Part shown: positions 53,701 to 61,668 of the stretch, in pieces
Numbering within the stretch: the stretch's first letter is position 1
Layout of the letters: the number at the start of each line of letters is the position of its first letter
DNA from: JBBREP01 sp036501845
GTDB lineage: Bacteria; Actinomycetota; Acidimicrobiia; IMCC26256; PALSA-610
Reading direction: 5' to 3'
Assembly (NCBI GenBank): GCA_036501845.1
Contig: DASXZO010000108.1
Location: forward strand, 1-64,000
Length of the DNA stretch: 64,000 nt
Notes under the pieces: generated by a model
The model's database searches: none
Told to the model about the DNA's origin: nothing
What the model saw: only the letters and a program-made list of their open reading frames with translations
Program-made: the position numbers and the translations under genes

Positions 53701-55147
53701 GCGTTACGCGCGCACGCACGGCCCGTTCCGCGTCGCCGACATCGTGGCGCGCTGGGCCGTCGACAGCGAGCGCGTGCGCGACGCGCTCGGGCGCCTCGCC
53801 ACTGCCGGGCGGGTGGTCACCGGGCAGTTCCGGCCCGAGGGCAACGACGCCACCGACGTCACCGAGTGGTGCGACGACGGTGTGCTGCGCGTCGTGCGGC
53901 GCCGTTCACTCGCGCGCCTCCGGCGCGAGGTAGAGCCCGTCGACCCCGAGGCCTTCGTGCGCTTCCTGCCCGGCTGGCAAGGAGTGGCACACCCGCGGCG
54001 GGGCATGGATGCACTCGTCGCCGCGATCGAACAGCTGCAAGGTCTGGCGATCCCCGCGGCGATCCTCGAGCGCGACGTGCTCGCGGCACGCGTGGCCGAC
54101 TACCGCTCCGCGATGCTCGACGAATTGTGCGCCGCGGGCGAAGTGGTATGGACCGGTGCCGGCGCGCTCAACGACTCCGGGCGCGTGCGGCTCTATTTCC
54201 GCGATCGTCTTCGGCTGCTCGCGCCGGCCGTGGTGAGCCCGCCCGACTCGCTCGACGGGCTGCACGAGCGCGTGCGCGCAGCCCTCGCCGGTGGCGGTTC
54301 GTTCTGGTACGACCTGCTGGCCGCAACCGACAACCCGTCGGAAACTGAACTACTCAGCGCGCTGTGGGATCTCGTGTGGTGGGGCGAGGTCACCAACGAC
54401 ACGTTCGCGCCGGTGCGCGCGTCGCGCCGCAGCCCGCGCAAGGGCTCGGTGCGCCGGCCCGACGTGGGCCGGCTGTCACGGCTCGGGCCACCCGCCGGTG
54501 CGGGCCGCTGGTCACTCGTCGCACCCGCCCTCGAACCCCGGCCCGCGGCCACCGAGTGGGCGCACGCCACCGCGCTCACCACGTTGGAACGTCACGGCGT
54601 GGTGACGCGCGAGGCGGTGAACGCCGAAGGCATCCCGGGCGGTTTCTCGTCGCTCTATCCGGTGCTGCGCGCGCTCGAGGACGCGGGCAAGGTACGGCGG
54701 GGTTGGTTCGTGGCCGAGTTAGGTGCCGCGCAGTTCGCGTCGACCGGCGCGATCGAGCGGCTGCGCTCGTATCGAGAGCCCGAACCCGAAGCGGCCGCGC
54801 TCTTGCTCGCCGCGGCCGATCCCGCGCAGCCGTTCGGCGCGGTGCTGCCCTGGCCCGAGCATTCCGGCGGTCGCCCCACCCGCACCGTCGGTGCCCACGT
54901 AGTGCTCGTCGACGGCCGCCTCGCCGCCTATCTCGACCGCAGCCACGGCGTGCTCACCTTCGCCGCCGGCGGCGACGATCCCGAACGTTGGATCGAGGCC
55001 ATCGCCGAGGCCCAGCGCCGCGACCGACTCGGTTCGCTCGAATGGCAGACGATCGACGGCGCACCGGCACGCGAGGCCGGTGTGGCCGAGGCGCTCCGCG
55101 ACGCCGGCTTCAAGGACAGCTACCGCGGTTTGGTGCTGCGCGACTAG
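50699..55147 (+). CDS. lhr: Lhr-type long superfamily-2 DNA helicase
   Basis: A 1482-residue helicase of actinobacterial Lhr length, with motifs in order: Walker A APTGSGKT (45-52), DEIH in VIIDEIHAL, LSATVRPLDE, ESPGSVARGLQRVGRAGH (motif VI). The long C-terminal region (from about 850) is the Lhr-CTD. Lhr unwinds DNA/RNA hybrids and is linked to repair. A short insertion, APGGASGTRAGVE (about 223-235), sits just after motif III and is encoded by the 42-bp repeat. GTG start overlaps the glycosyltransferase stop. Confidence 0.93.
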   Translation: MSVDATELFSPATRAWFSTTFAELTPPQAEGWPVIDRGDHTLIVAPTGSGKTLAAFLAAIDRLTTEPVPPKLERCRVLYVSPLRALAVDIDKNLRAPLRGVELAAERLGDPCHVPVVGVRTGDTESKERAALLRTPPDILITTPESLYLMLTSRARDTLRSVRWVIIDEIHALAATKRGAHLALSLERLTAITTSPPQRIGLSATVRPLDEIARFLGGYHATAPGGASGTRAGVEHSARPVTIVDTGTRKELDLEVIVPVDDMANVEAAREDTGPGSGPPESAESRTSIWPHIHPLLLDLIREHTTTIVFTNARRLSERLAARLNELAGEELVRAHHGSLAREQRMQVEDDLKSGRLRGIIATSSLELGIDMGTVDLVVLVESPGSVARGLQRVGRAGHQVGAPSSGRIFPKWRGDLLETAAVVRRMRAGLVEEMRVVHQPLDVLAQHIVAACAVDSWDVDELRALVRRSANFVSLTDELFDNTLDLLAGRYPTDEFSGLQPRVVWDRIGGRVEARAGSQRVAVTNAGTIPDRGLFSVFMPDGKRVGELDEEMVYESRPGEVFALGATAWRIEEITHDRVVVTPAPGEHAKLPFWKGDKPGRPLELGRAVGAIVRELRSLDEPTAAARLHDDGFDNRAATNLLAYLEEQHEATGTVPDDRTIVVERFPDEIGDWRVCILTPFGARVHAPWAFAIEEQLARNGIDAPAMWSDDGIVLRLPEAVDRVPLESIMLDAESVEQLVVERLPSTSMFASRFRENAARALLLPRRDPRKRTPLWMQRQRAGDLLEVAARYPAFPMLLETTRECLRDVFDLPALREVLHDVQTRKVRVVEADTPRASPFAQSLLFGWIAVYMYEGDAPIAERRAAALALDRGLLRELLGSEDLRELLDPAAIADLELELQRLAPDRHARALDGVADLLRGIGDLRVDEVAARTDGDVAPWLERLVETRRAIRVRIAGEERFAAAEDAARLRDALGCALPPGLPAAFTDPVERPLDELVARYARTHGPFRVADIVARWAVDSERVRDALGRLATAGRVVTGQFRPEGNDATDVTEWCDDGVLRVVRRRSLARLRREVEPVDPEAFVRFLPGWQGVAHPRRGMDALVAAIEQLQGLAIPAAILERDVLAARVADYRSAMLDELCAAGEVVWTGAGALNDSGRVRLYFRDRLRLLAPAVVSPPDSLDGLHERVRAALAGGGSFWYDLLAATDNPSETELLSALWDLVWWGEVTNDTFAPVRASRRSPRKGSVRRPDVGRLSRLGPPAGAGRWSLVAPALEPRPAATEWAHATALTTLERHGVVTREAVNAEGIPGGFSSLYPVLRALEDAGKVRRGWFVAELGAAQFASTGAIERLRSYREPEPEAAALLLAAADPAQPFGAVLPWPEHSGGRPTRTVGAHVVLVDGRLAAYLDRSHGVLTFAAGGDDPERWIEAIAEAQRRDRLGSLEWQTIDGAPAREAGVAEALRDAGFKDSYRGLVLRD
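51365..51404 (+). repeat. 42-bp GC-rich repeat inside lhr
   Basis: A 40-bp version beginning GCCCCCGGGGGCGCGAG and ending GCGGGGGTCGAGC, about 35/40 identical to the copy at 25.5 kb. It is in a different reading frame from the other two coding copies, giving APGGASGTRAGVE. Confidence 0.7.
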
Positions 55148-55163
55148 GCCTAGCGTTGTCGCT

Positions 55164-55514
55164 ATGACGATGACGCTCGACGGACCGGTCACCGACACCG
55201 AGACGATCAGTGACGAGGAACTCACCGCGCTCGCGCTGGCCGCTCACGACGACGACATCGTTCCCGACGACGCGGTGCCGTTCATGGCGTTCGGCGGCGA
55301 CGACGGCGACGCGCTGCTGCCGTCGTGGTACATGCCTGCGGCGTCCGCGGGCGGCAACGGCAAGGCCCAGAAGGGCTGGCGCCGCATCGCCGTGCTCGCG
55401 GTGATCGTCGCGTTCCTCACGATCGACTGCTACGGCATGTGCAACACCTACGGCGACCTTCACGTGAGCGCGCACACCCCACCCGCGCACCACGTGATCT
55501 CCACCCATCGCTGA
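55164..55514 (+). CDS. Small single-helix membrane protein (116 aa)
   Basis: An acidic N-terminal 75 residues (DTETISDEELTALALAAHDDDIVPDDAVPFMAF) precede a hydrophobic helix (about 76-92, RRIAVLAVIVAFLTIDC) and a His-rich end (HTPPAHHVISTHR). ATG at 55164; TAGCGT (55151-55156) ends seven bases before it, so it may be leaderless. No family recognised; composition and start support a real gene. Confidence 0.62.
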   Translation: MTMTLDGPVTDTETISDEELTALALAAHDDDIVPDDAVPFMAFGGDDGDALLPSWYMPAASAGGNGKAQKGWRRIAVLAVIVAFLTIDCYGMCNTYGDLHVSAHTPPAHHVISTHR

Positions 55515-55526
55515 GCGCGGCTCGCG

Positions 55527-56546
55527 CTAGAGCATCGCGAGTGAGTTCGCGGCCTCGACGATGTCGCGCGCCAGGTCGGCGTCGCCGGTAACGGTCATCG
55601 GGAAGCCGTCGGGCTCGATGCGGTTGCCGATCCGCATGCACCACTCCATCACCGGCGCCTCGAGCGTGACGCTCGGTGGCGCGCTGGTGTCGCCACCGGG
55701 CGCGAGCGGCACCACGAACTCGCCGGCGCCGGGGCCCGTGAGCACGAGGCGGGCGGTGCGCCCGGGTTGGGCGGTGCCACAGAGATCGAGGCAGCGCGGG
55801 ATGAGCTGGGCCGAGAGCACCGCCATCTGACCGAACGCGATGTCTGAAAGCGCGCGCCGGTCGCGGCCCATCGTCACGTCGATGTCGCCGGCATGAATCC
55901 AGGTCTCGAAGGCGCGGAACGTCTCCACGATGACGGTTGGCGTCTGGTTGTGGAACCAGCGCAGCGTGTCGCGCTCGTTCGCGACTTCACGCGTGGTGGT
56001 GGTCGCCGTCTCCCACTCGGCCACGATCTCCTCGAACGTCCAGTCGCGCGTCGCGTCGAGCAGTGCACACGTACGCTCGTCGTTGTCGATCTCTTCGATC
56101 GCGGCAAAGCGCGGGTTGCCCACCGAGTCGGCGACCTGACTTTCCATGCCGGCGAGATGCGCGATCAGCTCACGGATCGTGAGGCCGTTCTGCGTGGTGC
56201 GGTCGAGCTGGTCGCGCGGCACCGTGCCGAGTGCGTCGCGCAGGTAATCGCACGCCTCGATGTGAGTGACCTCGGCGCCCGATACCACGGGTGGATTCGC
56301 CGGGCGCGCGGCGCGGGCGGCCCGAGCGTGGCCGAGAATCGAAGCACGCAGGCGCGGCGGAGGCGCGAGCGCGTCAGTGGCTCCGTACCACACTGCTGCA
56401 GTGCGGAGCCGTTCCACTTCGGCCATCGCTTCGGGCCACTCGGCGATGTAGATCTCGACGCGCGTGGCGTCGTCGGACTCCACCGCGTCGAGTGCGTAAG
56501 CCGCGACAATGTCGTCGAACTCTTCTGGGGTCATTGCGCCAGTCAT
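55527..56546 (-). CDS. Soluble anti-sigma-like/mycothiol-dependent-isomerase-like fusion protein
   Basis: A 339-residue protein. Residues 5-75 (EEFDDIVAAYALDAVESDDATRVEIYIAEWPEAMAEVERLR) resemble the N-terminus of RskA-type anti-sigma factors. Residues about 95-220 are a DinB-like MDMPI domain with the expected metal-ligand pattern in ELIAHLAGMESQ and ETWIHAGDIDV. No transmembrane helix is present, unlike RskA. The ATG overlaps the ECF sigma factor stop (ATGA), so it is likely the cognate partner. I infer a cytosolic sensor of thiol or metal state. Confidence 0.8.
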   Translation of the reverse strand: MTGAMTPEEFDDIVAAYALDAVESDDATRVEIYIAEWPEAMAEVERLRTAAVWYGATDALAPPPRLRASILGHARAARAARPANPPVVSGAEVTHIEACDYLRDALGTVPRDQLDRTTQNGLTIRELIAHLAGMESQVADSVGNPRFAAIEEIDNDERTCALLDATRDWTFEEIVAEWETATTTTREVANERDTLRWFHNQTPTVIVETFRAFETWIHAGDIDVTMGRDRRALSDIAFGQMAVLSAQLIPRCLDLCGTAQPGRTARLVLTGPGAGEFVVPLAPGGDTSAPPSVTLEAPVMEWCMRIGNRIEPDGFPMTVTGDADLARDIVEAANSLAML

Positions 56547-57121
56547 GCGTACAGCTCGATTCCGTGAGCTTCCAATACATCGGCAATGCGACGTAGCCCC
56601 AGCCGTAGTCGCGATTTCGCCGTTCCTTCAGGTATCCCCAGCTCCTGCGCCACTTGGCGATAGGTGCGGCCGCCGAAGTACGCGAGCTTGATCGCCTCGC
56701 GCTGGTCCGGCGGCAGCTGATCCACCGCAGCCCGCACCCGCTCCGCGGCCACGATCGCCATCGCCATCTCGTCGACGTCGGGCACCGACTGCGCGAATCC
56801 CGCGTCGCGCTCGGCCCGCCGCCGTTTCGCCTCTTCCCGCCGCACCCAGTCGACCGATCGCCGGTGCGCGAGCGTGCCGAGATAGGTGCGCATGCGGCCG
56901 CGCTCGGGGTCGAACTGTGCGGCCTTCTCCCAGATGGTGACGAACACCTCCTGGGTCACGTCCTCGGCTGCGGTGCGATCGCCGATCACCCGAGCCGCCA
57001 AGCCGTACACGAACGCACCGAATTGGTCGTACAGCTCTTCGAGGGCCCGGCAGTCGCCGGCAATGAGCCGCTCCCGTATCGATCGCTCCCACTCGGTCGG
57101 CATGGTGAGGTCCATCGCCAT
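56543..57121 (-). CDS. ECF-family RNA polymerase sigma factor (SigK-like)
   Basis: A 192-residue group 4 sigma factor. Region 2: LEELYDQFGAFVYGLAARVIGDRTAAEDVTQEVFVTIWEKAAQFDPERGRMRTYLGTLAHRRSVDWVRR. Region 4: LPPDQREAIKLAYFGGRTYRQVAQELGIPEGTAKSRLRLGLRRI. It resembles the SigK group. The start is uncertain among ATGs at 57121, 57115 and 57103; the first is used. Its promoter region overlaps the divergent acyl-CoA dehydrogenase through AGCGTACGCT. Confidence 0.92.
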   Translation of the reverse strand: MAMDLTMPTEWERSIRERLIAGDCRALEELYDQFGAFVYGLAARVIGDRTAAEDVTQEVFVTIWEKAAQFDPERGRMRTYLGTLAHRRSVDWVRREEAKRRRAERDAGFAQSVPDVDEMAMAIVAAERVRAAVDQLPPDQREAIKLAYFGGRTYRQVAQELGIPEGTAKSRLRLGLRRIADVLEAHGIELYA

Positions 57122-57181
57122 CCGTTCGCCGTGCGCCCCAGCCTGGATCACCAGAATTTCGAAAGCGTACGCTCCACCTCG

Positions 57182-58450
57182 ATGACTGCGACCGAGACCA
57201 GCAAGAGCCCCTCGGGGCGCGAGACGCAGGCGAGCGGGGGTGCAGCCGATCCCGACCTGGCCTTCGTGACTGCCCGGGTCGACGAGTTGCTCGCCGCCCA
57301 CGACCCGAAGGCGATGACCGCGTTCGAGTTCCGCGGCGCGCAATACGACGCCGGGCTGGCCTGGGTTCAGTTCCCCGAGGGCTACGGCGGGCTCGGCCTT
57401 CGGCCCGGCGTGCAGCGCGAGATCGACCGGCGGCTGCGCGAAGCCGGCGGCCCCGGCACCACGGCCGGCCTGTTCTTCGGCCTCTATCTCGTGGCGCCCA
57501 CGATCGTCACCCACGGCAGCGAGTGGGCCAAGCAGCGATTCCTGCGTCCGATCTTCACCGGCGAAGAATCGTGGTGCCAGCTGTTCAGCGAGCCCGGCGC
57601 CGGCTCCGACCTGGCGTCGCTCGCCACCCGCGCGGTGCGCGACGGCGAGGAGTGGGTGGTGAACGGCCAGAAGGTGTGGAACACCCTGGCGCACATCGCC
57701 GACTTCGGCATGCTCGTGACCCGCACCGACCCCGAGGTGCCGAAGCACAAGGGGCTCACGTATTTCGCGGTCGACATGCACCAGCCCGGCGTGGAAGTGC
57801 GGCCGCTGCGCCAGATCACCGGCGAAGCCGAGTTCAACGAGGTGTACCTCACCGACGCGCGCATCCCCGACAGTCATCGCATCGGCGATGTCGGCGACGG
57901 CTGGCGAGTGTCGCTCACCACACTCGCGAACGAGCGCGTCACCATTGGTGGCGGCGGTGGCGGCACCGGTGGCCCGAAGCGGGGTTCCGGCGCGATCGCA
58001 GAGGCCGTCCGCATCTGGAACGACGAGACCGTCGAGCGCACACCAGAGCGGCGCAGCGTGCTCATGAAGTTGTGGTGCGACTCGGAGGTGCTGCGGCTCA
58101 CGAACATGCGCGCGTCGGCCGCGGCGCGCCAGGGCAACCCCGGCCCGGAAGGTTCGATTGCCAAGCTCGCGATCGCGATCAACCAGCAGAAGATCTTCGA
58201 CCTGTGCATGAACCTGCTCGGCGCCAACGCGCTCGAAGGCTTCGACTACACGTTCCGCCGGCCCACGCAAGTGATGCTCGAGGGCACACCGGGCCTTGCG
58301 CGCCACATGTTCCTGCGCGCGCGGGCGAACTCCATCGAGGGCGGTACGAGCGAGATCATGCGGAACATCCTCGGCGAGCGCGTGCTCGGCCTGCCCGGCG
58401 AACCGCGCGTCGACAAGGCGCTCCCCTGGAGCCAAGTCCCGAGGTCGTAG
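57182..58450 (+). CDS. Acyl-CoA dehydrogenase (FadE-type)
   Basis: A 422-residue FAD enzyme; CQLFSEPGAGSDLASLATRA, NGQKVWNTLAHIADFG, NERVTIGGGG and SIEGGTSEIMRNILGERVLGLPGEPR are intact. Close to the paralogue at 19.7 kb but with about 22 extra N-terminal residues, SPSGRETQASGGAAD included, that come from the 42-bp repeat. ATG at 57182; TACGCT (57168-57173) ends eight bases before it. The Gly-rich loop (GGGGGGTGG, near residue 260) is also extended relative to the paralogue. Confidence 0.93.
   Translation: MTATETSKSPSGRETQASGGAADPDLAFVTARVDELLAAHDPKAMTAFEFRGAQYDAGLAWVQFPEGYGGLGLRPGVQREIDRRLREAGGPGTTAGLFFGLYLVAPTIVTHGSEWAKQRFLRPIFTGEESWCQLFSEPGAGSDLASLATRAVRDGEEWVVNGQKVWNTLAHIADFGMLVTRTDPEVPKHKGLTYFAVDMHQPGVEVRPLRQITGEAEFNEVYLTDARIPDSHRIGDVGDGWRVSLTTLANERVTIGGGGGGTGGPKRGSGAIAEAVRIWNDETVERTPERRSVLMKLWCDSEVLRLTNMRASAAARQGNPGPEGSIAKLAIAINQQKIFDLCMNLLGANALEGFDYTFRRPTQVMLEGTPGLARHMFLRARANSIEGGTSEIMRNILGERVLGLPGEPRVDKALPWSQVPRS
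57205..57246 (+). repeat. 42-bp GC-rich repeat inside the acyl-CoA dehydrogenase gene
   Basis: It differs from the carotenoid oxygenase copy at only two of 42 positions and is read in the same frame (SPSGRETQASGGAA). It forms the N-terminal extension absent from the paralogue. Confidence 0.8.
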
Positions 58451-58531
58451 GGCCAACCGCCTCACCGGCCGTCGTGGGCTCGACGTAGCCGGCAGCGGTT
58501 CCTATGATCCCGCCCGACTGGGAGGGACGGA

Positions 58532-59839
58532 ATGGGTGGCTTCCGTGGTTGGGTGCTCGCGCCGTGCGCGGCCATCGCCGCACTGATTGTTGCGACTTCT
58601 GCGTCGGCGGCGCCGGTGGGCGCTACGCCGCCGCCCGCGATGGCAACGATCACGTTGTCGCTCAATCGCACTTCGATCGGCGCTGACGGGCGCGACAGCG
58701 CATCGCTCTCGATCGACGCGTCGGTCGGCGGCGCGCCCGCGAGCGGCGTACGAGCGCGGTTGAGCGCGGCTTGGTCGACACCGCTGAGCTATGGCCACCT
58801 CACATTTCGGCCCGCCTCGATCGCGCTCGACGCGAACGGGCACGGCGCATCCGCAGTGACGTCGACTCGCTCCGGATCGGCGGTGATCACGGTCACGATC
58901 GCGACGCGCACGATCGCCGGGACCGCGTCGATCGACCTCGGCCTCCATCGACGGTCAGTGGTCATCTTCGTCAACGGCGCGTCCACCTCTGTCACGTGCA
59001 CCAGCCCGGGCAACTGCGCCGACCTCACCGGTTCCCTCGATCCGATCCGCAGCGCGCTCTCGTCGGAGGGCTACGCGGCCGACGACATGCCGTGGTTCAG
59101 CTACAAGGGCGGCAAGATCGACAAGACGACGCACGCGTGGATCCCCAACGCGTCCACCTGCGCCGACACCGGACAATCGCTGACGAAGAGCACCGGCCTG
59201 CTCCGCACGATGGTGCGGAACGTCGCGTCCGCGACCGCCAACTCCGACATCTCACTGGTCGGCCTCAGCGAAGGTGGCGCGCTCGCATTCCAGATGCTCG
59301 CCGCGCAAACGACCCCGCTCGCGAAGGGCTCGCGCGTCGTGAACGTGATCACCATCGACGGCCCACTGGGCGGGCTCCCCGCCGCCGACATCACGAACCT
59401 CGCGCAACAGGCTCCTTCAACCGCGTGCGCGTTCATTCCGAAACCGACTTCCGCGGCCTCGCAGATGGCCGCGGTTTGGAACATCACGGCGCCGAACCAA
59501 GGCCCGCAGCAAGGCGATGACGCGACGGTGCTCTGCAACGTCATCCACTTCTCGGGGTGCACGACGGCGGAGACCAACGCGCAACTCGTCGCCAGCCGAC
59601 CCGACGTCAACGTCGAGACCTGGGGCAGCAGCCAAGACGGCGTGTTCAACCCCGCGCAGTGCGCCATCCCTGGCTCCTGGGCCGATGCCACGCCGAGCCA
59701 GGTCGTCGCCGGTGCTGGTGGCGGCATGCACGCCGAAGGGGTCGCCCCCGTCTTGAATTGCACGATCGGGAGCCACCTCGCCGGCGTGTTCAATCACGCG
59801 ACCGACATCGCCACCACGATCGGCGCACAACAGCAATAG
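58532..59839 (+). CDS. Secreted alpha/beta-hydrolase (lipase/esterase-like) with N-terminal Ig-like domain
   Basis: A 435-residue exported protein. Signal peptide residues 1-26 (ending TSASAAP). Residues about 36-138 look like an invasin/Big-type Ig domain (ITLSLNRTSIGADGRDSASLSIDASV). From about 145 a hydrolase fold begins (VVIFVNGAST), with the elbow SLVGLSEGGALAF and possible ITIDGPLG and GGGMHAEG for Asp and His. Substrate unknown; lipase or esterase activity is likely. ATG at 58532 with GGGAGGGAC upstream. Confidence 0.78.
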   Translation: MGGFRGWVLAPCAAIAALIVATSASAAPVGATPPPAMATITLSLNRTSIGADGRDSASLSIDASVGGAPASGVRARLSAAWSTPLSYGHLTFRPASIALDANGHGASAVTSTRSGSAVITVTIATRTIAGTASIDLGLHRRSVVIFVNGASTSVTCTSPGNCADLTGSLDPIRSALSSEGYAADDMPWFSYKGGKIDKTTHAWIPNASTCADTGQSLTKSTGLLRTMVRNVASATANSDISLVGLSEGGALAFQMLAAQTTPLAKGSRVVNVITIDGPLGGLPAADITNLAQQAPSTACAFIPKPTSAASQMAAVWNITAPNQGPQQGDDATVLCNVIHFSGCTTAETNAQLVASRPDVNVETWGSSQDGVFNPAQCAIPGSWADATPSQVVAGAGGGMHAEGVAPVLNCTIGSHLAGVFNHATDIATTIGAQQQ

Positions 59840-59851
59840 TCCGCCCCGCCC

Positions 59852-60586
59852 TCAGTCGAAGGTGACGCGGCCGCCGATTGGCACGATGCCGGGCTGAACA
59901 ACTGTGCAGTACACGCCGACGTGGTTCGCGTGGGCCGCGTCCATCGCGTGGAACATCTCGGCCTGGCGTTCCAACCCGCCGGGCTGGGCCCGCAACGGCA
60001 TCGCGCAGCGCACGGTCTCCTGATCCACTCGCACACGAGCTTCACCCACCGCGATCTCGCGGCCCACCCACGACGCCTCGACGAACGGTTCGCTCTCGGG
60101 ATCGGTCTCGACCACGATGTTCGGGCGGAAGCGGCGCACGTCCCAGTCGAGGTCGGGTCGCGCCGACGCAAGGTGCGCGAGCGTCGACGACGCCACGATG
60201 TGCACATCGGCGAGGTCGACGAAGCGCCCCGGAGGCGCGGGGATCGCGTAGTACTCGGCGTCATCGTTCGGCGGTTCGAACGTCATCTCGTACTCCACCT
60301 GCGCGTCGGCGTCGATCTCGGCGCGATGCACCGCGGTGTGCAGCCACTCGGAGAACTCGCTGTCGTCCGTGAGCACCGTGCCGTCGTCGAGCGCGAGCGC
60401 GCCGTCGTCACGGCCGGTCGCGAGCAGGAGCTTCGAATAGCGCTTGGCCGAGCACAGCCGACCGCCCGCGTCGATGAGCGCCCAATGGCGGTCGCCCACC
60501 ACACCGCCGCTCGCGAGCTCGAGCGACGCCGCCGGCGCGCCTTGCGCCGACTTGAACGGATACCGCCAGAGCTGCGAGACCTGCAC
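59852..60586 (-). CDS. MOSC-domain protein
   Basis: A 244-residue protein with an N-terminal MOSC_N beta-barrel (VSQLWRYPFKSAQGAP..GVVGDRHWALID) and a C-terminal MOSC domain (RRFRPNIVVET, ASWVGREIAVGEARVRVDQETVRCAMP) containing the conserved Cys that may carry sulfur to, or bind, the molybdenum cofactor. Members are often amidoxime reductases or Moco sulfurases; the precise role is not shown. GTG at 60586. It is 12 bp from the ilvC stop, but as a downstream gene it may be read through from ilvC. Confidence 0.88.
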   Translation of the reverse strand: MQVSQLWRYPFKSAQGAPAASLELASGGVVGDRHWALIDAGGRLCSAKRYSKLLLATGRDDGALALDDGTVLTDDSEFSEWLHTAVHRAEIDADAQVEYEMTFEPPNDDAEYYAIPAPPGRFVDLADVHIVASSTLAHLASARPDLDWDVRRFRPNIVVETDPESEPFVEASWVGREIAVGEARVRVDQETVRCAMPLRAQPGGLERQAEMFHAMDAAHANHVGVYCTVVQPGIVPIGGRVTFD

Positions 60587-60598
60587 GACGCCAGTGTG

Positions 60599-61627
60599 TC
60601 AGCCGCCGCTGGCGTCCTGCACGCGCTGCTTGCCGGCCGAGATCCACGGCATCATCGCCCGCAGTTCGGCACCGACCGCCTCGATCTGCAGCTTCTTGGT
60701 GTCGTCGCGGTAGCGGTTGAAGTTGGGACGGCCGTTGTCGTTCTCGGCGATCCACTCCCGCGCGAACTCGCCGCTCTGGATCTCGCCGAGGATCTTCTTC
60801 ATCTCGGCGCGCGTCGTGTCGGTGATCACGCGAGGGCCCCGCGTGTAGTCGCCGTACTCGGCAGTGTCGGAGATCGAGTAGTGCATGGCACCGATGCCGC
60901 CTTCGTAGATGAGGTCGACGATCAGCTTCACCTCGTGCAACGTCTCGAAATAGGCCGACTCGGGCTGGTAGCCCGCCTCGACGAGCGTCTGGAAACCGCC
61001 CTTGATGAGCTCGACGAGACCACCGCAGAGCACCACCTGCTCACCGAACAGGTCGGTCTCGGTCTCCTCCTTGAACGTGGTGTCGAGCACACCCGCTCGC
61101 GTGCCGCCGATGCCCTGCGCGTACGCGAGCGCGGTCTGCTTCGCCTTGCCGGTGGCGTCCTGCGCAACCGCCACGAGGCACGGCACGCCGCCGCCCTCTT
61201 CGTAGGTGCGGCGCACGAGGTGTCCCGGACCCTTCGGCGCGATCATCCACACGTCGACGCCTTCGGGGACTTCGATCAGCTTGAAGTGGATGTTCAAACC
61301 GTGCGCGAAGGCGATGGCGTTGCCGGGCTGCAGGTTCGGCGCGATGTCCTCGGCGTACACGTGGCGCTGCTCGGTGTCGGGCAACAGCACCATCACGATG
61401 TCGGCCTCGGCGACGGCCTGCGCGGTGGGCAGCACCTTCAAGCCCGCGGCCTCCGCCTTCGCCTTCGATCCCGAGCCCTCGCGCAGCCCGACGCGCACAT
61501 CGACGCCCGACTCCTTGAGGTTCAGCGCGTGGGCGTGGCCCTGGCTGCCGTAGCCAAGGATCGCGACCTTCTTCGCCGCGAGCAGCGACGAATCAGCGTC
61601 CTTGTCGTAATAGACGGTTGCGGGCAT
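60599..61627 (-). CDS. ilvC: Ketol-acid reductoisomerase (IlvC), class I
   Basis: A 342-residue enzyme of branched-chain amino-acid synthesis converting acetohydroxy acids to dihydroxy acids. GYGSQGHAHALNLKESG gives the Rossmann site; the loop LREGSGSK suits NADPH. Catalytic features APKGPGHLVR, TETDLFGEQVVLCGG, FETLHEVKLIVDLIYEGGI and SISDTAEYG are complete. ATG at 61627 with GGGAGACG upstream. It is 41 bp after ilvN, likely one operon. Confidence 0.97.
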   Translation of the reverse strand: MPATVYYDKDADSSLLAAKKVAILGYGSQGHAHALNLKESGVDVRVGLREGSGSKAKAEAAGLKVLPTAQAVAEADIVMVLLPDTEQRHVYAEDIAPNLQPGNAIAFAHGLNIHFKLIEVPEGVDVWMIAPKGPGHLVRRTYEEGGGVPCLVAVAQDATGKAKQTALAYAQGIGGTRAGVLDTTFKEETETDLFGEQVVLCGGLVELIKGGFQTLVEAGYQPESAYFETLHEVKLIVDLIYEGGIGAMHYSISDTAEYGDYTRGPRVITDTTRAEMKKILGEIQSGEFAREWIAENDNGRPNFNRYRDDTKKLQIEAVGAELRAMMPWISAGKQRVQDASGG

Positions 61628-61668
61628 CGAACGTCTCCCTGGGATCGACCGGTTGGCAATTATCGCCG

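Noticed and set aside
61080..61110. Similarity of ilvC DNA to the 42-bp repeat
   Set aside because: The matching bases encode TRAGVLDTTF, a conserved part of all class I KARI proteins, so the resemblance is coincidental.
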